Positions 16,076 to 23,983 of a stretch of 64,000 nt of DNA are shown here, piece after piece. Both the position numbers and the translations under genes were made by a program. Below the pieces are notes generated by a model. The model saw only the letters and a list, made by a program, of their open reading frames with translations, did not search any database and was not told the origin of the DNA. Position 1 is the stretch's first letter. The number at the start of each line of letters is the position of its first letter. Origin of the DNA: Oscillospiraceae bacterium (GTDB lineage Bacteria; Bacillota; Clostridia; Oscillospirales; Oscillospiraceae); contig JAAWBZ010000022.1 in NCBI GenBank assembly GCA_022792945.1, positions 22,438-86,437 of the forward strand. The letters are read 5' to 3'.

Positions 16076-17302
16076 TTAGACGAAAATTCGCAGATTGCTG
16101 AAATAGTGGTCCATCAGCAGCGTATAGGCGCCCTGCCAGGACAGCTCATCCAGGGGCCGGCGGTCCAGGTGCAGCTGAAAGGGCTCGCCGTTGGGATAAT
16201 ATTGGAATTCCTTCAGATATTCCCAGAACCGCTGGAGAAAGTAGGCATCCGCCGCTGCGAAGTCCCCCTGGAACACCACCTCATCCGGGTCAAATACCAG
16301 CGTGATATTCCGCAGCGCCGTGGCGAAGCGCATGGCCAGCTCATCCGCCAGCCGCCGCGCGCAGGGGTCGCCGGCCTCTGACGCGGCAAAGACCGCCTGC
16401 ACCGTCAGGGCCTCCGGCGCGCCCAGGCAGGTGCCCGGATACGCGGCGCGCAGCGCCGCCGCCCGCCGCCGGATGCGGTCGTTGCTCACCAGCCGCTCAA
16501 AGCAGCCGTGGCTGCCGCAGCCGCAGCGCTCCTCGTCATCGGGGTCCAGGATCATGTGGCCGAACTCCCCGATCAGCGAGTCCTTGCCGTTGAGGATGCG
16601 CCCGCGCTCTATAAAGCATCCGGAGAGTCCCCAGGCCGTGAACAGGCACAGCACCCGCTTGGTCAGCAGCTCCCGGCTTTGCAGCAGCGAACGGGCCGAG
16701 AGCTTTCCCGTGTTCTCCAGCAGGACCGGCGTGTAGGCCCCCAGATACGGCCGTAGCAGCCGGGCCAGCGGCACGTCGGTACCCCAGCCCGGCGTGTGGG
16801 AGCTGTAGCGCAGCGTGCCGCTGCGGTAGTCCACGGTGCCGGACACGGAGATGCACACGCCGCACAGAGCGTCAGGCAGCACATTGCTGCGCGCCAGCAG
16901 GTCCCGCGCGAAGCCGCCCACCGAGGCGGCGGTCCGCTCCAGATCGTCCGGGAGCGGCTGCTCCCGGACGAGCCGGTCCACAACCTGGCCCTTGAAGTCC
17001 AAAAGGGTGCAGTTGAGGCGGCTGGGCCAGAGGTCAATGGCCAGCAGGCGCTTATGGTTGGCCAGGGAGAAGAGGTCCGGCCGTTTTCCGCCCGCAGCGG
17101 TGGAGCCGCCCTTGCCCACGGCGGCGACGATGCCCTGTTCGACGAAGAACTGCACCGCCTTCATCACGGTCTGCCGACTGAGGCCGACCTGAGCGGCGAT
17201 TTGATTGATGGTAAATTCGCCGCCCCATTTAAAAACCTCCAGCACCTGCATCCGGTTGCTCCGCCGCAGGTCGGAGGGAAGCGCTGCAGTGTTGCCCGAC
17301 AT
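16076..17302 (-). CDS. ROK-family transcriptional repressor 1 (XylR-type)
   Basis: 408 residues. An N-terminal winged helix-turn-helix (INQIAAQVGLSRQTVMKAVQFFVEQG) precedes a ROK sugar-binding domain with the zinc motif CGCGSHGCFERLVS near residue 270 and GEFGHMILDPDD just before it. The kinase phosphate loop DxGGT is replaced by IDLWPSRLNCTLLDF, so this is a sugar-sensing repressor and not a sugar kinase. ATG 17302 is preferred (GGAAGGTG upstream, consistent N-terminus); frames extending to 17572 run through its promoter. It is divergent from a XylA-like isomerase gene and has a close paralogue at 21171-22418, with nearly the same recognition helix. Confidence 0.88.
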   Translation of the reverse strand: MSGNTAALPSDLRRSNRMQVLEVFKWGGEFTINQIAAQVGLSRQTVMKAVQFFVEQGIVAAVGKGGSTAAGGKRPDLFSLANHKRLLAIDLWPSRLNCTLLDFKGQVVDRLVREQPLPDDLERTAASVGGFARDLLARSNVLPDALCGVCISVSGTVDYRSGTLRYSSHTPGWGTDVPLARLLRPYLGAYTPVLLENTGKLSARSLLQSRELLTKRVLCLFTAWGLSGCFIERGRILNGKDSLIGEFGHMILDPDDEERCGCGSHGCFERLVSNDRIRRRAAALRAAYPGTCLGAPEALTVQAVFAASEAGDPCARRLADELAMRFATALRNITLVFDPDEVVFQGDFAAADAYFLQRFWEYLKEFQYYPNGEPFQLHLDRRPLDELSWQGAYTLLMDHYFSNLRIFV

Positions 17303-17337
17303 CTGATCAAGCACCTTCCTCATGAGAATACAATGCC

Positions 17338-17366
17338 AGTTTAGCATTTCGCCGGGTAAAATGCAA
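17338..17366 (-). promoter_or_regulatory. SigA-type promoter for ROK repressor 1
   Basis: Minus strand TTGCAT (17366-17361), 17-base spacer, TAAACT (17343-17338). Confidence 0.7.
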
Positions 17367-17485
17367 CAGTAAAACTGCGCGGCGGGCGCTTTGTGAGAAG
17401 CGACGAAAGCGGGCGGGAAAAAATGGCGATTCTGCTGAAAAATCGTCCGTGGGGCAAAAGCGGCAAAAAAACTGCCAAAAAGGGC

Positions 17486-17514
17486 TTGCAATCGCGGCGC
17501 GCTTGTACTATAAT
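17486..17514 (+). promoter_or_regulatory. Strong SigA-type promoter for the XylA-like gene
   Basis: TTGCAA (17486-17491), 17-base spacer, TATAAT (17509-17514). The candidate ROK operator starts 8 bases after the -10. Confidence 0.85.
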
Positions 17515-17522
17515 CAAGATAT

Positions 17523-17540
17523 AAAACAAAGTTTTTAAAC
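17523..17540. promoter_or_regulatory. Candidate ROK operator, copy 1
   Basis: AAAACAAAGTTTTTAAAC, over the expected transcription start. It shares AAACAAAGTT and the trailing AAAC with the site at 22672-22689 and recalls XylR-type operators with AAACAAACT half sites. Binding would block RNA polymerase at the start site (inference). Confidence 0.65.
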
Positions 17541-17592
17541 TGTTGCCGGCGGGTGGGCCGGCGAAATTTCAAAATAAACGGAGGAAACCATT

Positions 17593-18624
17593 ATGTCCAG
17601 ATTTAAGTTTACCGCAGGCCCGTGGAATGTCAACGAGGGCGTGGAGGCCTTTGGTCCCGGCGTGCGCCCCACCGTGCCCATGGAGGAGAAGTTCAAGAAG
17701 TTTGCCGAGGTCGGCCTGAGCGGCGTGCAATTCCACGACGACGACGCCGTGCCCGATATGAACAATATGTCCGAGAAGGCCATCATCGACTATGCCAAGG
17801 ACGTCAAGGCGGAGCTGGACAAGTACGGCCTGGTGGCCGAGTTTGTTGCCCCCCGTCTGTGGATGGACCCCCACACCACCGACGGCGGCTTCACCTCCAA
17901 CTCCAAGGAAGACTACGACTTTGCCATGTGGCGCGCCAAGCGCTCCATCGACATCGCCAACGCCCTGGGCGCCAAGAACATTGTCCTGTGGCTGGCACGC
18001 GAGGGTACCCTCTGCGCCGAGTCCAAGGACCCCGTGGAGAAGATCGGCGCGCTGATCGACTCCATCAACGATATGCTGGCCTATGACGACAAGATCAAGG
18101 TCCTCATCGAGTCCAAGCCCAACGAGCCCATTGACCGCAGCTACTGCGGCACCATCGGCCACGTCATGGCGGTCTCCGCCGCCACCAAGGACCCCGCCCG
18201 TGTCGGCGCTGTCCTAGAGTCCGCCCACGCCATCCTGGCGGGCCTGGACCCGGCCAATGAGATGGCCTTCGCGCTGAAGTTCGGCAAGCTGGGCAGCGTG
18301 CACCTCAACGATCAGAACGGCTGCCGCTACGACCAGGACAAGAGCTTCGGCGTCGAGTCCCTGCGCGGCGCGTTCAACCAGATCAAGGTTCTGTGCGACC
18401 ACAACTACGGCGCCAACGGCGAGATGGTCGGCCTGGATGTCAAGGCCATGCGCACCCAGAAGCCTGAGGACCAGTACCGCCATATCCAGAACTCCATGAA
18501 GATCGCCATGATGCTGGAGGAGAAGGTCGCCAAGTTCGACAAGGCTTTCCAGGCCAAGTGCATCGCCGAGCGCAACTACGAGGCGCTGGAGATGTATGTG
18601 ATGGAGCTGCTGATGGGCGCTTGA
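17593..18624 (+). CDS. Xylose-isomerase-like TIM-barrel protein (class I XylA homologue)
   Basis: 343 residues. Class I xylose isomerase landmarks are in order: FTAGPWNVNEGVEAFG, GVQFHDDDAVPD, VLIESKPNEP (metal-binding Glu), VLESAHAILAGLDPANEMAFAL (Glu and His region) and VHLNDQNGCRYDQDKSFG (metal-binding Asp residues). It is about 40 residues shorter than ordinary XylA, so it may isomerise another aldose or an inosose-type cyclitol derivative; the nearby Gfo/Idh/MocA dehydrogenase would fit either. GGAGG precedes the ATG. It is a single-gene transcript under a ROK-type operator with its own terminator. Confidence 0.82.
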   Translation: MSRFKFTAGPWNVNEGVEAFGPGVRPTVPMEEKFKKFAEVGLSGVQFHDDDAVPDMNNMSEKAIIDYAKDVKAELDKYGLVAEFVAPRLWMDPHTTDGGFTSNSKEDYDFAMWRAKRSIDIANALGAKNIVLWLAREGTLCAESKDPVEKIGALIDSINDMLAYDDKIKVLIESKPNEPIDRSYCGTIGHVMAVSAATKDPARVGAVLESAHAILAGLDPANEMAFALKFGKLGSVHLNDQNGCRYDQDKSFGVESLRGAFNQIKVLCDHNYGANGEMVGLDVKAMRTQKPEDQYRHIQNSMKIAMMLEEKVAKFDKAFQAKCIAERNYEALEMYVMELLMGA

Positions 18625-18640
18625 TCGCTGAATTCTGAAA

Positions 18641-18673
18641 AAAACCGCCCGCGGACTGTCCGCGGGCGGTTTT
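18641..18673 (+). terminator. Intrinsic terminator of the XylA-like gene
   Basis: AAAACCGCCCGCGGA (18641-18655) and TCCGCGGGCGGTTTT (18659-18673), a perfect 15-bp stem with a 3-base loop. Confidence 0.9.
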
Positions 18674-18720
18674 CTGTGCAAAAAATGGGGAATACTTCCA
18701 AACCCTATGCAGGCAGGATA

Positions 18721-18749
18721 TTGTTTTCGCCTGCGGGAGGTGCTATAAT
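18721..18749 (+). promoter_or_regulatory. SigA-type promoter for the 491-residue membrane protein gene
   Basis: TTGTTT (18721-18726), 17-base spacer, TATAAT (18744-18749). Confidence 0.7.
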
Positions 18750-18782
18750 GTACCTGATTGAAATAGAAGGGATGGGATCTCA

Positions 18783-20258
18783 TTGGCAAACGAGCAACAG
18801 AAAAAACAGCCGGCAAAGGCATTGTGCGCGCTGGCGGTAGCGGCGGCGGTGTATCTGCTGAGTCGGCTGCTTTGGCCTTTGGTTTTCAGGATGATGGCGG
18901 AAGAGGTCATTCCCTTTGAGCCGGTGTTCATCTTTATGGCTTTGGATTTCATCCTTTTGATCGTGGTGTGCTGCTTGACAACAAAGCTGATGTACAAGCG
19001 TGCCTGCGGTAAGTTTGCCGTGGTGTTCTGGTCAGCCGTGTCGGCGTTTATCGCGTCGGCAATTGGCGTCTATTTTCCGGACATCCCGGGACAGATGCAG
19101 CCGCTGGTCCGGCTGCTGGTGTATTTTTTGGCGGGCTATCTGTGCGCCGTGTCTGCGGTGATGAGGCTGAGCCAGCCGGTGGTGGACAAAGCGAAGCTCG
19201 AGGCGGACAAGAAGCTGGAGAAATGGCGTCCATTCTACGAGGAGTGCGCCAAGTTCAAAATCCGGGGCGAGGCCGACCTCCAGGCCGCCGACAAGCACCA
19301 GCGGGCCGAGCTGGTGGCCCAGAAGCACAACCTCACCTTCAACCAGATCGAGGAGCTGTTCCGCCCGGGCTATGAGGGCTGGGACCTCTACACCGCCGTC
19401 ATCCGGGCCGAGGCGGAGGAGAAGATGGAGAAAAAGCGCAGCGAGGAGCGCGACGCCGTTGCGGCCAGCGAGCGCTGCAAGGCCCTGCGTGGCGTGGAGA
19501 AGCGCGTTACAATGCTCAGTGAGACGATCCAGGGCTATCGGGAGCTGAACCAGAGCCTCCAGCGGCTGATCAACGGCGTCCACCTGGAGAAGGAGTCCGA
19601 CGGGGCGGTCATGGCCGGCGTCGCATCCGGCATCGGCGGCGTGATTCCGGCGGCGATGTCTTTGAACAACACCGCCCGCATGAACGCTGAGATCCGGGAC
19701 CGCAACGCCCTGCCCAAGCAGATGATCCAGACATATGTCAATATGCAGCTGAACAACACCGGCTTCCGGATGTTCTGGGAAAAGGAGCTGGAGCGGGCCA
19801 AGACCAAGCTCATCAGCGACCAGCCCGCCGAGGAGGTGTTTACCCATCTGTCCATCGAGACCAAGTCGGTCACCGTCACCGAGACCGGTTCCATCCAGGT
19901 CCAGGCGCGGGTGAAGGGCGATGCGGAGTACACCATCTTTGACAAGATGCCCGCCATCATTGACGGCACCATCGTGGCGAAGATCCACGAGGGCGATACC
20001 CTGGTGGGCGAGGCGCTTTTGAGCCTGCCGGCTTACGGCACCGGCCTTTATAAGCTGAACACCAGATATGACGAGATTACGCACGGTTACAGCGGCTATA
20101 AAGAGGGCGCCGTCCGTCTCAAGCGCGCGCCGGCCTCCTATGACCACGATCTCCCCAGCTTTGTGGAGGTCAAGGGCTACTGCCTCTTCGCCGGCCAGGA
20201 GGGCCACACCTACACCGTCACCTACGAGCCGGGCCAGCTGTGGGGGATGGAGCTGTAA
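18783..20258 (+). CDS. Membrane protein with long coiled-coil cytoplasmic region, function unknown
   Basis: 491 residues from TTG 18783. Four hydrophobic segments at about residues 10-30, 45-67, 77-97 and 104-126 are followed by a charged, helical region (~130-280; runs of Glu/Lys/Arg such as RAEAEEKMEKKRSEERD), then a short glycine/alanine-rich stretch AGVASGIGGVIPAAMSL and a C-terminal beta-rich domain (~345-491) with VTVTETGSIQVQARV. The build suggests a membrane-anchored scaffold or sensor. I do not recognise the family. It is transcribed alone between its promoter and terminator, next to the sugar regulon but not obviously part of it. Confidence 0.72.
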   Translation: MANEQQKKQPAKALCALAVAAAVYLLSRLLWPLVFRMMAEEVIPFEPVFIFMALDFILLIVVCCLTTKLMYKRACGKFAVVFWSAVSAFIASAIGVYFPDIPGQMQPLVRLLVYFLAGYLCAVSAVMRLSQPVVDKAKLEADKKLEKWRPFYEECAKFKIRGEADLQAADKHQRAELVAQKHNLTFNQIEELFRPGYEGWDLYTAVIRAEAEEKMEKKRSEERDAVAASERCKALRGVEKRVTMLSETIQGYRELNQSLQRLINGVHLEKESDGAVMAGVASGIGGVIPAAMSLNNTARMNAEIRDRNALPKQMIQTYVNMQLNNTGFRMFWEKELERAKTKLISDQPAEEVFTHLSIETKSVTVTETGSIQVQARVKGDAEYTIFDKMPAIIDGTIVAKIHEGDTLVGEALLSLPAYGTGLYKLNTRYDEITHGYSGYKEGAVRLKRAPASYDHDLPSFVEVKGYCLFAGQEGHTYTVTYEPGQLWGMEL

Positions 20259-20270
20259 TTTACAAACAGA

Positions 20271-20300
20271 CCGCCCGGGAGCATCCTCCCGGGCGGTTTT
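20271..20300 (+). terminator. Intrinsic terminator
   Basis: CCGCCCGGGAG (20271-20281) and CTCCCGGGCGG (20286-20296), followed by TTTT. Confidence 0.88.
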
Positions 20301-20319
20301 CCGCGCGGCGGAAACGCGC

Positions 20320-20348
20320 TTGCAATTCCCGCCGGGGTGTGGTATAGT
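20320..20348 (+). promoter_or_regulatory. SigA-type promoter for the DUF1275 gene
   Basis: TTGCAA (20320-20325), 17-base spacer, TATAGT (20343-20348). Confidence 0.8.
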
Positions 20349-20389
20349 CTGGGGTGGAATTCAGACGAGGCTTCGCGGGAGGCACTGCA

Positions 20390-21118
20390 ATGAAGATAAA
20401 ACCCTTGGAAAACCCGGAAAAGGACGTTCTGGAATGTGAAAAATGGTGGACCTTTGTCCTTCTCATGTTTGTCGGCGGCTATTTTGGCGCGTTTACCTAC
20501 TCTATTCGCGGCGGCGTGTTCTGCAACGCGCAGACGGCGAACTTTGTGCTCAGCGCCGTGGCGCTGGGGAACGGCCGGTGGGGGGATTTCCTGTACTACC
20601 TGATCCCCATGACGGCCTATTTCCTGGGCGCGTTCATCTCGGAGTCCGTGCCGACGTACATAAAGTCCCACCTGCACATCCGCTGGGACACGCTGTTTCT
20701 GCTCATCGAGATCGTGGTGGTGGTCTTCCTGGCCCTGCTGCCGGAGCGCGCGCCGTTCCGGATCACTCATATCCTCATCAACCTGGTGGCCTCCATGCAG
20801 TACAACACCTTCCGCCAGACGCAGCACATCCCTATGGCGACCACCTTCTGCACCAACCACCTGCGGCAGGTGGGCGTCGCGGCCAGCCAGGCCCTGCGCC
20901 ACCGGGACCGGCGGTGCCTCCGGCGGATGCTGGCCCACTGCCAGATGCTGCTGGCTTTCGTGGCGGGCGGCACGGCGGCAGCGGTGCTGTGCCGGTATTT
21001 GCAGGGCAGGGCGCTGCTGCTCACCCTGCTCCCCCTGGGATATCTCTTCGCGGACCTGCTCCGGGAGGATATCCACTCCGGCCGCGAGCGCCTGGCCCGC
21101 AAGCCGGAGGGACACTGA
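20390..21118 (+). CDS. DUF1275 (YoaK-like) membrane protein
   Basis: 242 residues, about six membrane helices. FVGGYFGAFTYSIRGGVFCNAQTANFV is the defining N-terminal block of DUF1275, and VASMQYNTFRQTQHIPMATTFCTNHLRQ matches the later block (usually LGMQNA..., ...TTFMTGNL). ATG 20390 follows GGGAGG. The function of the family is unknown; transport has been proposed. It is a single transcription unit ending at a hairpin shared with the second ROK gene. Confidence 0.84.
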   Translation: MKIKPLENPEKDVLECEKWWTFVLLMFVGGYFGAFTYSIRGGVFCNAQTANFVLSAVALGNGRWGDFLYYLIPMTAYFLGAFISESVPTYIKSHLHIRWDTLFLLIEIVVVVFLALLPERAPFRITHILINLVASMQYNTFRQTQHIPMATTFCTNHLRQVGVAASQALRHRDRRCLRRMLAHCQMLLAFVAGGTAAAVLCRYLQGRALLLTLLPLGYLFADLLREDIHSGRERLARKPEGH

Positions 21119-21125
21119 GCCTGAG

Positions 21126-21173
21126 AACCTGTATTCACAGCCAGCCGTGCTCGGTTGTGAATACAGGTTTTTA
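21126..21173. terminator. Terminator between the DUF1275 gene and ROK repressor 2
   Basis: AACCTGTATTCACA (21126-21139) and TGTGAATACAGGTT (21156-21169), perfect 14-bp stem with T tail on the plus strand; it lies between convergent genes. Confidence 0.86.
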
Positions 21174-22418
21174 CTCATACAGCGTAGCGTCGCTGAAGAA
21201 GTGGTCCAGCAGCAGGGTATAGCCCCCGCGGACGTTGAGCTCCTGAATGGGGCGGCGGTCCAGCTGGAGGGTGAAAGAGCCGCGCTCTGGGTAGTATTGG
21301 AACTGGTGGAGGTACTGGTGGAACTGCTCGCAAAAGAAGTCGCAGGCGGCGGCGTACTCACCCTGGAGGACCACCACGTCCGGGTCGAAGGACAACGTCA
21401 GGTTGCGCATGGCCATGGCGAAATACTTGGCCAGCAGAGAAACCAGCTCCCGGGCGAAGGCGTCGCCGTGGCCGCAGACGGAAAAGAGCGTCTCCACCGT
21501 CAGCTCCGGGATGGAGAGGCTGTTGAGCAGGGACTCCGGATGGTCCGGCAGGCTGCGCGCCGCATTCTGCCGCAGGCGCTCGTTGCTCACCAGGCGCTCG
21601 AAGCAGCCGTAGCCGCCGCAGCCGCACTGCTCCGGGTCGTCGGGCATCAGGGTCATGTGGCCGATCTCCCCGATCAGCGAATCCTTGCCGTTCAAAATCC
21701 GGTCCTTCTCCAGGAAACACCCGCACACGCCGCCCCAGGAGGAAAACACCACCAGCACCCGTTTGTCCCGCAGCGTCGGCTCGTGGAGGAACGCGCGGCC
21801 CGTGACCTTGGCGACATTTTCCAGCGAGATGGGCGTTCCCGGCGCGAAATAGGGGCGCAGATACTCCGCCAGCGGCACGTTCTGACCCCAGATGGGGGAG
21901 AGAGAGTTGTATTTTAAAATGTTGGAGCGGTAGTCCACAATGCCGGAGGTGGAAATGCTCACGCCGCACAGCCGCTCCTGGGGGATGTGGTTGTGGCGCA
22001 GCATGTCGCAGGCGATGCGCCCGATGGTGTCCATGGCGGTCCCGGCGCTGGGGGGCAGGGCCTGGCGCAGGGAGATCACGTCCACGGTCTCAAAGAGAAA
22101 GTTCAAAAGGGTGATGTGCAGGCTGTCGGGCCACAGGGCGATGCAGAGCAGATACTTGTCCGGCGAGAGGGAGAACAGCTCCGCCCGCTTGCCGCCCACG
22201 CTGGTGGACGCGGCCTTGCCGGTGGAGACGATGAGGCCCTTGCGGACGAAGAACTGGATCGCTTTCATGACCGTCTGGCGGCTGACGCCGATCTGCTGGG
22301 CAATCTGACTGGCGGGATACGCGCCGCCGGTCTTGAACAGCTCCAGGATCTGCATCCGGTTGCTGAGCTTGAGGTCGGAAGGCAGCGCCGCCACCAGCTG
22401 GGACGCGGGACTGGACAC
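21171..22418 (-). CDS. ROK-family transcriptional repressor 2
   Basis: 415 residues. The winged HTH (ASQIAQQIGVSRQTVMKAIQFFVRKG) is almost the same as in the first ROK protein, and the C-terminal domain has GEIGHMTLMPDD and CGCGGYGCFERLVSNERL, the zinc motif of the family. The phosphate loop is lost (IALWPDSLHITLLNF), as in regulators. Both proteins also share the C-terminal LDRRP...YTLLLDHFFS pattern, so they are recent paralogues. GTG 22418 is chosen because GGAGGTG lies seven bases upstream. It is divergent from the sugar ABC-transporter operon and presumably represses it. Confidence 0.88.
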   Translation of the reverse strand: MSSPASQLVAALPSDLKLSNRMQILELFKTGGAYPASQIAQQIGVSRQTVMKAIQFFVRKGLIVSTGKAASTSVGGKRAELFSLSPDKYLLCIALWPDSLHITLLNFLFETVDVISLRQALPPSAGTAMDTIGRIACDMLRHNHIPQERLCGVSISTSGIVDYRSNILKYNSLSPIWGQNVPLAEYLRPYFAPGTPISLENVAKVTGRAFLHEPTLRDKRVLVVFSSWGGVCGCFLEKDRILNGKDSLIGEIGHMTLMPDDPEQCGCGGYGCFERLVSNERLRQNAARSLPDHPESLLNSLSIPELTVETLFSVCGHGDAFARELVSLLAKYFAMAMRNLTLSFDPDVVVLQGEYAAACDFFCEQFHQYLHQFQYYPERGSFTLQLDRRPIQELNVRGGYTLLLDHFFSDATLYE

Positions 22419-22457
22419 AGGAAAACACCTCCGGGGAATACTTTGGCTTCTGTATTT

Positions 22458-22486
22458 AGAGTACCACGTTTTGCCGCCAAATGCAA
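22458..22486 (-). promoter_or_regulatory. SigA-type promoter for ROK repressor 2
   Basis: Minus strand TTGCAT (22486-22481), 17-base spacer, TACTCT (22463-22458). Just upstream, 22508-22523 (AATAAAGTTTTATAAT) resembles the ROK operator and could mediate autoregulation. Confidence 0.65.
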
Positions 22487-22636
22487 GATTGAAAAGCATG
22501 GTTACTGAATAAAGTTTTATAATCTTTCGGACAAAAGCAAGGCGGGCGGTACTGGTGAAAACTGTGAGATATGTATAATTTGCACAGTCAAAATCTATAA
22601 TCCTTCCACAAAAAACTGGAAACCTGCAAAAAAGAC

Positions 22637-22665
22637 TTGCAACCGGCGGGGGATATCGGTATAAT
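22637..22665 (+). promoter_or_regulatory. Strong SigA-type promoter for the sugar ABC operon
   Basis: TTGCAA (22637-22642), 17-base spacer, TATAAT (22660-22665). Confidence 0.85.
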
Positions 22666-22671
22666 ACAAAC

Positions 22672-22689
22672 GAAACAAAGTTACCAAAC
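22672..22689. promoter_or_regulatory. Candidate ROK operator, copy 2
   Basis: GAAACAAAGTTACCAAAC, 6 bases after the -10, matching copy 1 at 14 of 18 positions and placed alike relative to the promoter. AAACAAAG recurs at 22686-22693. Confidence 0.65.
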
Positions 22690-22763
22690 AAAGGCGCACA
22701 GCGTCCACGGGCTTTGTTGTCAGCGCTTTGCGCGCGATATTACATCATGGAGGGAAAACAGTC

Positions 22764-23915
22764 ATGAAGAAAATGATCGCATTGCTCCTTGCACTGGTTA
22801 TGGTCCTGGCCCTGGCGGCCTGCGGCGGCGATGACCAGACCACCGGCCAGCCGTCCGACGGCGGCGCCGCTGAACCCGCCCCCGCTCCCGCAGACGAGAA
22901 CAAGACCGACGACGCGCCGGCGCCCGCCGAGGACAAGACCGAGGACGCCCCCGAGGACGCCCCCGCGCCCGCTCCTTCTTCCGAGGGCCTGGAGATCGGC
23001 GTCAACATCCAGGAGTTCAGCAACGCCTACCTCACCGATATGCGCAACGGTCTCCAGGCCACCGCCGACTCCATGGGCATCACCCTGGACATCGCCGACG
23101 GCCAGTCCAGCGAGGTGACCATCAGCGGCAATATCGACCTGTTCCTGACCAAGGGCTATGAGATCCTGGCCGTGAACATGATGAACACCACCTCCGCCCC
23201 CGACATCCTCAGCAAGACCGAGCCCGCGGGCGTGCCCGTCGTGTTCTTCAACGTTGAGCCCGAGGCCGACGTGCTGGCTGGCTCTCCCACCAGCTACTAT
23301 GTGGGCGCCCAGGCCGCTGACTCCGGCACCATGCAGGGCGAGGCCCTGGTGCAGTATTGGAACAGCAACCCCGATGCCGACCGCAACGGCGACGGCGTGA
23401 TGCAGTATGTGATGATCCAGGGCGATCCCGGCCATCAGGACTCCATCCTCCGTACTGAGTACTCCGTGAAAGCCATCACCGACGCCGGCATTGAGGTCGA
23501 GATGGTCGCCACCGACGTGGCCAACTGGGCCCGTGCCGACGGCCAGGACGTCATGGCCCGGATCCTCGCCGCCCATGACGACATCGAGGCCATTATCTGC
23601 AACAACGACGAAATGGCTCTGGGCGCCATCGAGGCCCTGAAGGCCGGCGGCTATCTGACCAATGGCGGCACCTTCATCCCCGTGGTGGGCGTGGACTGCA
23701 ACGAGGAAGCCAAAATCGCCATCCAGGACGGCACCATGTATGCCTCCGTGTTCAACGATGCCAAGGGCCAGGCCGACGCGGTTGTGAAGCTGTGTGCCCT
23801 GATCGCCAAGGGCGAGACCCCCACCTCTGAGAACCTGGGCTACGAGCTGGACGGCCAGTATGTGTGGGTTCCCTACATCCCCGTCACCATCGACAACCTG
23901 AACGAGATCGGCTGA
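22764..23915 (+). CDS. Sugar ABC transporter substrate-binding lipoprotein (MglB-like)
   Basis: 383 residues. The signal peptide ends in a lipobox (LALAACGGD), so the protein is lipid-anchored outside the membrane, and an acidic Pro/Ala-rich linker spans about 25-75. The binding domain (IGVNIQEFSNAYLTDMRNG) is of periplasmic-binding-protein cluster B. DADRNGDGVMQYVMIQGDPGHQDS corresponds to the calcium loop of the galactose-binding protein MglB. The ligand is likely an aldose or cyclitol, not defined by sequence. ATG 22764 follows GGAGGG. First gene of an operon with ATPase, permease and dehydrogenase. Confidence 0.9.
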   Translation: MKKMIALLLALVMVLALAACGGDDQTTGQPSDGGAAEPAPAPADENKTDDAPAPAEDKTEDAPEDAPAPAPSSEGLEIGVNIQEFSNAYLTDMRNGLQATADSMGITLDIADGQSSEVTISGNIDLFLTKGYEILAVNMMNTTSAPDILSKTEPAGVPVVFFNVEPEADVLAGSPTSYYVGAQAADSGTMQGEALVQYWNSNPDADRNGDGVMQYVMIQGDPGHQDSILRTEYSVKAITDAGIEVEMVATDVANWARADGQDVMARILAAHDDIEAIICNNDEMALGAIEALKAGGYLTNGGTFIPVVGVDCNEEAKIAIQDGTMYASVFNDAKGQADAVVKLCALIAKGETPTSENLGYELDGQYVWVPYIPVTIDNLNEIG

Positions 23916-23933
23916 TCTCAGATCGCATTTGGT

Positions 23934-23963
23934 CGGGAAGAGCATGGTAACGTGCTCTTCCCG
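23934..23963 (+). promoter_or_regulatory. Intercistronic hairpin between binding protein and ATPase
   Basis: CGGGAAGAGCA (23934-23944) and TGCTCTTCCCG (23953-23963), 11 bp with an 8-base loop and no T run. Such hairpins often protect the upstream mRNA and keep binding protein in excess over the transporter. Confidence 0.6.
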
Positions 23964-23983
23964 ATTCTAAAAGGAGGGATAAG

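Noticed and set aside
17367..17377. CAGTAAAACTG palindrome as a ROK operator
   Set aside because: It lacks the AAACAAAGTT core shared by the two promoter-linked sites and is only 11 bases, which can occur by chance.
17303..17572. N-terminal extension of ROK repressor 1 up to 17572
   Set aside because: The extension runs across its promoter (17338-17366) and the divergent promoter of the XylA-like gene, and adds residues unlike any ROK protein.
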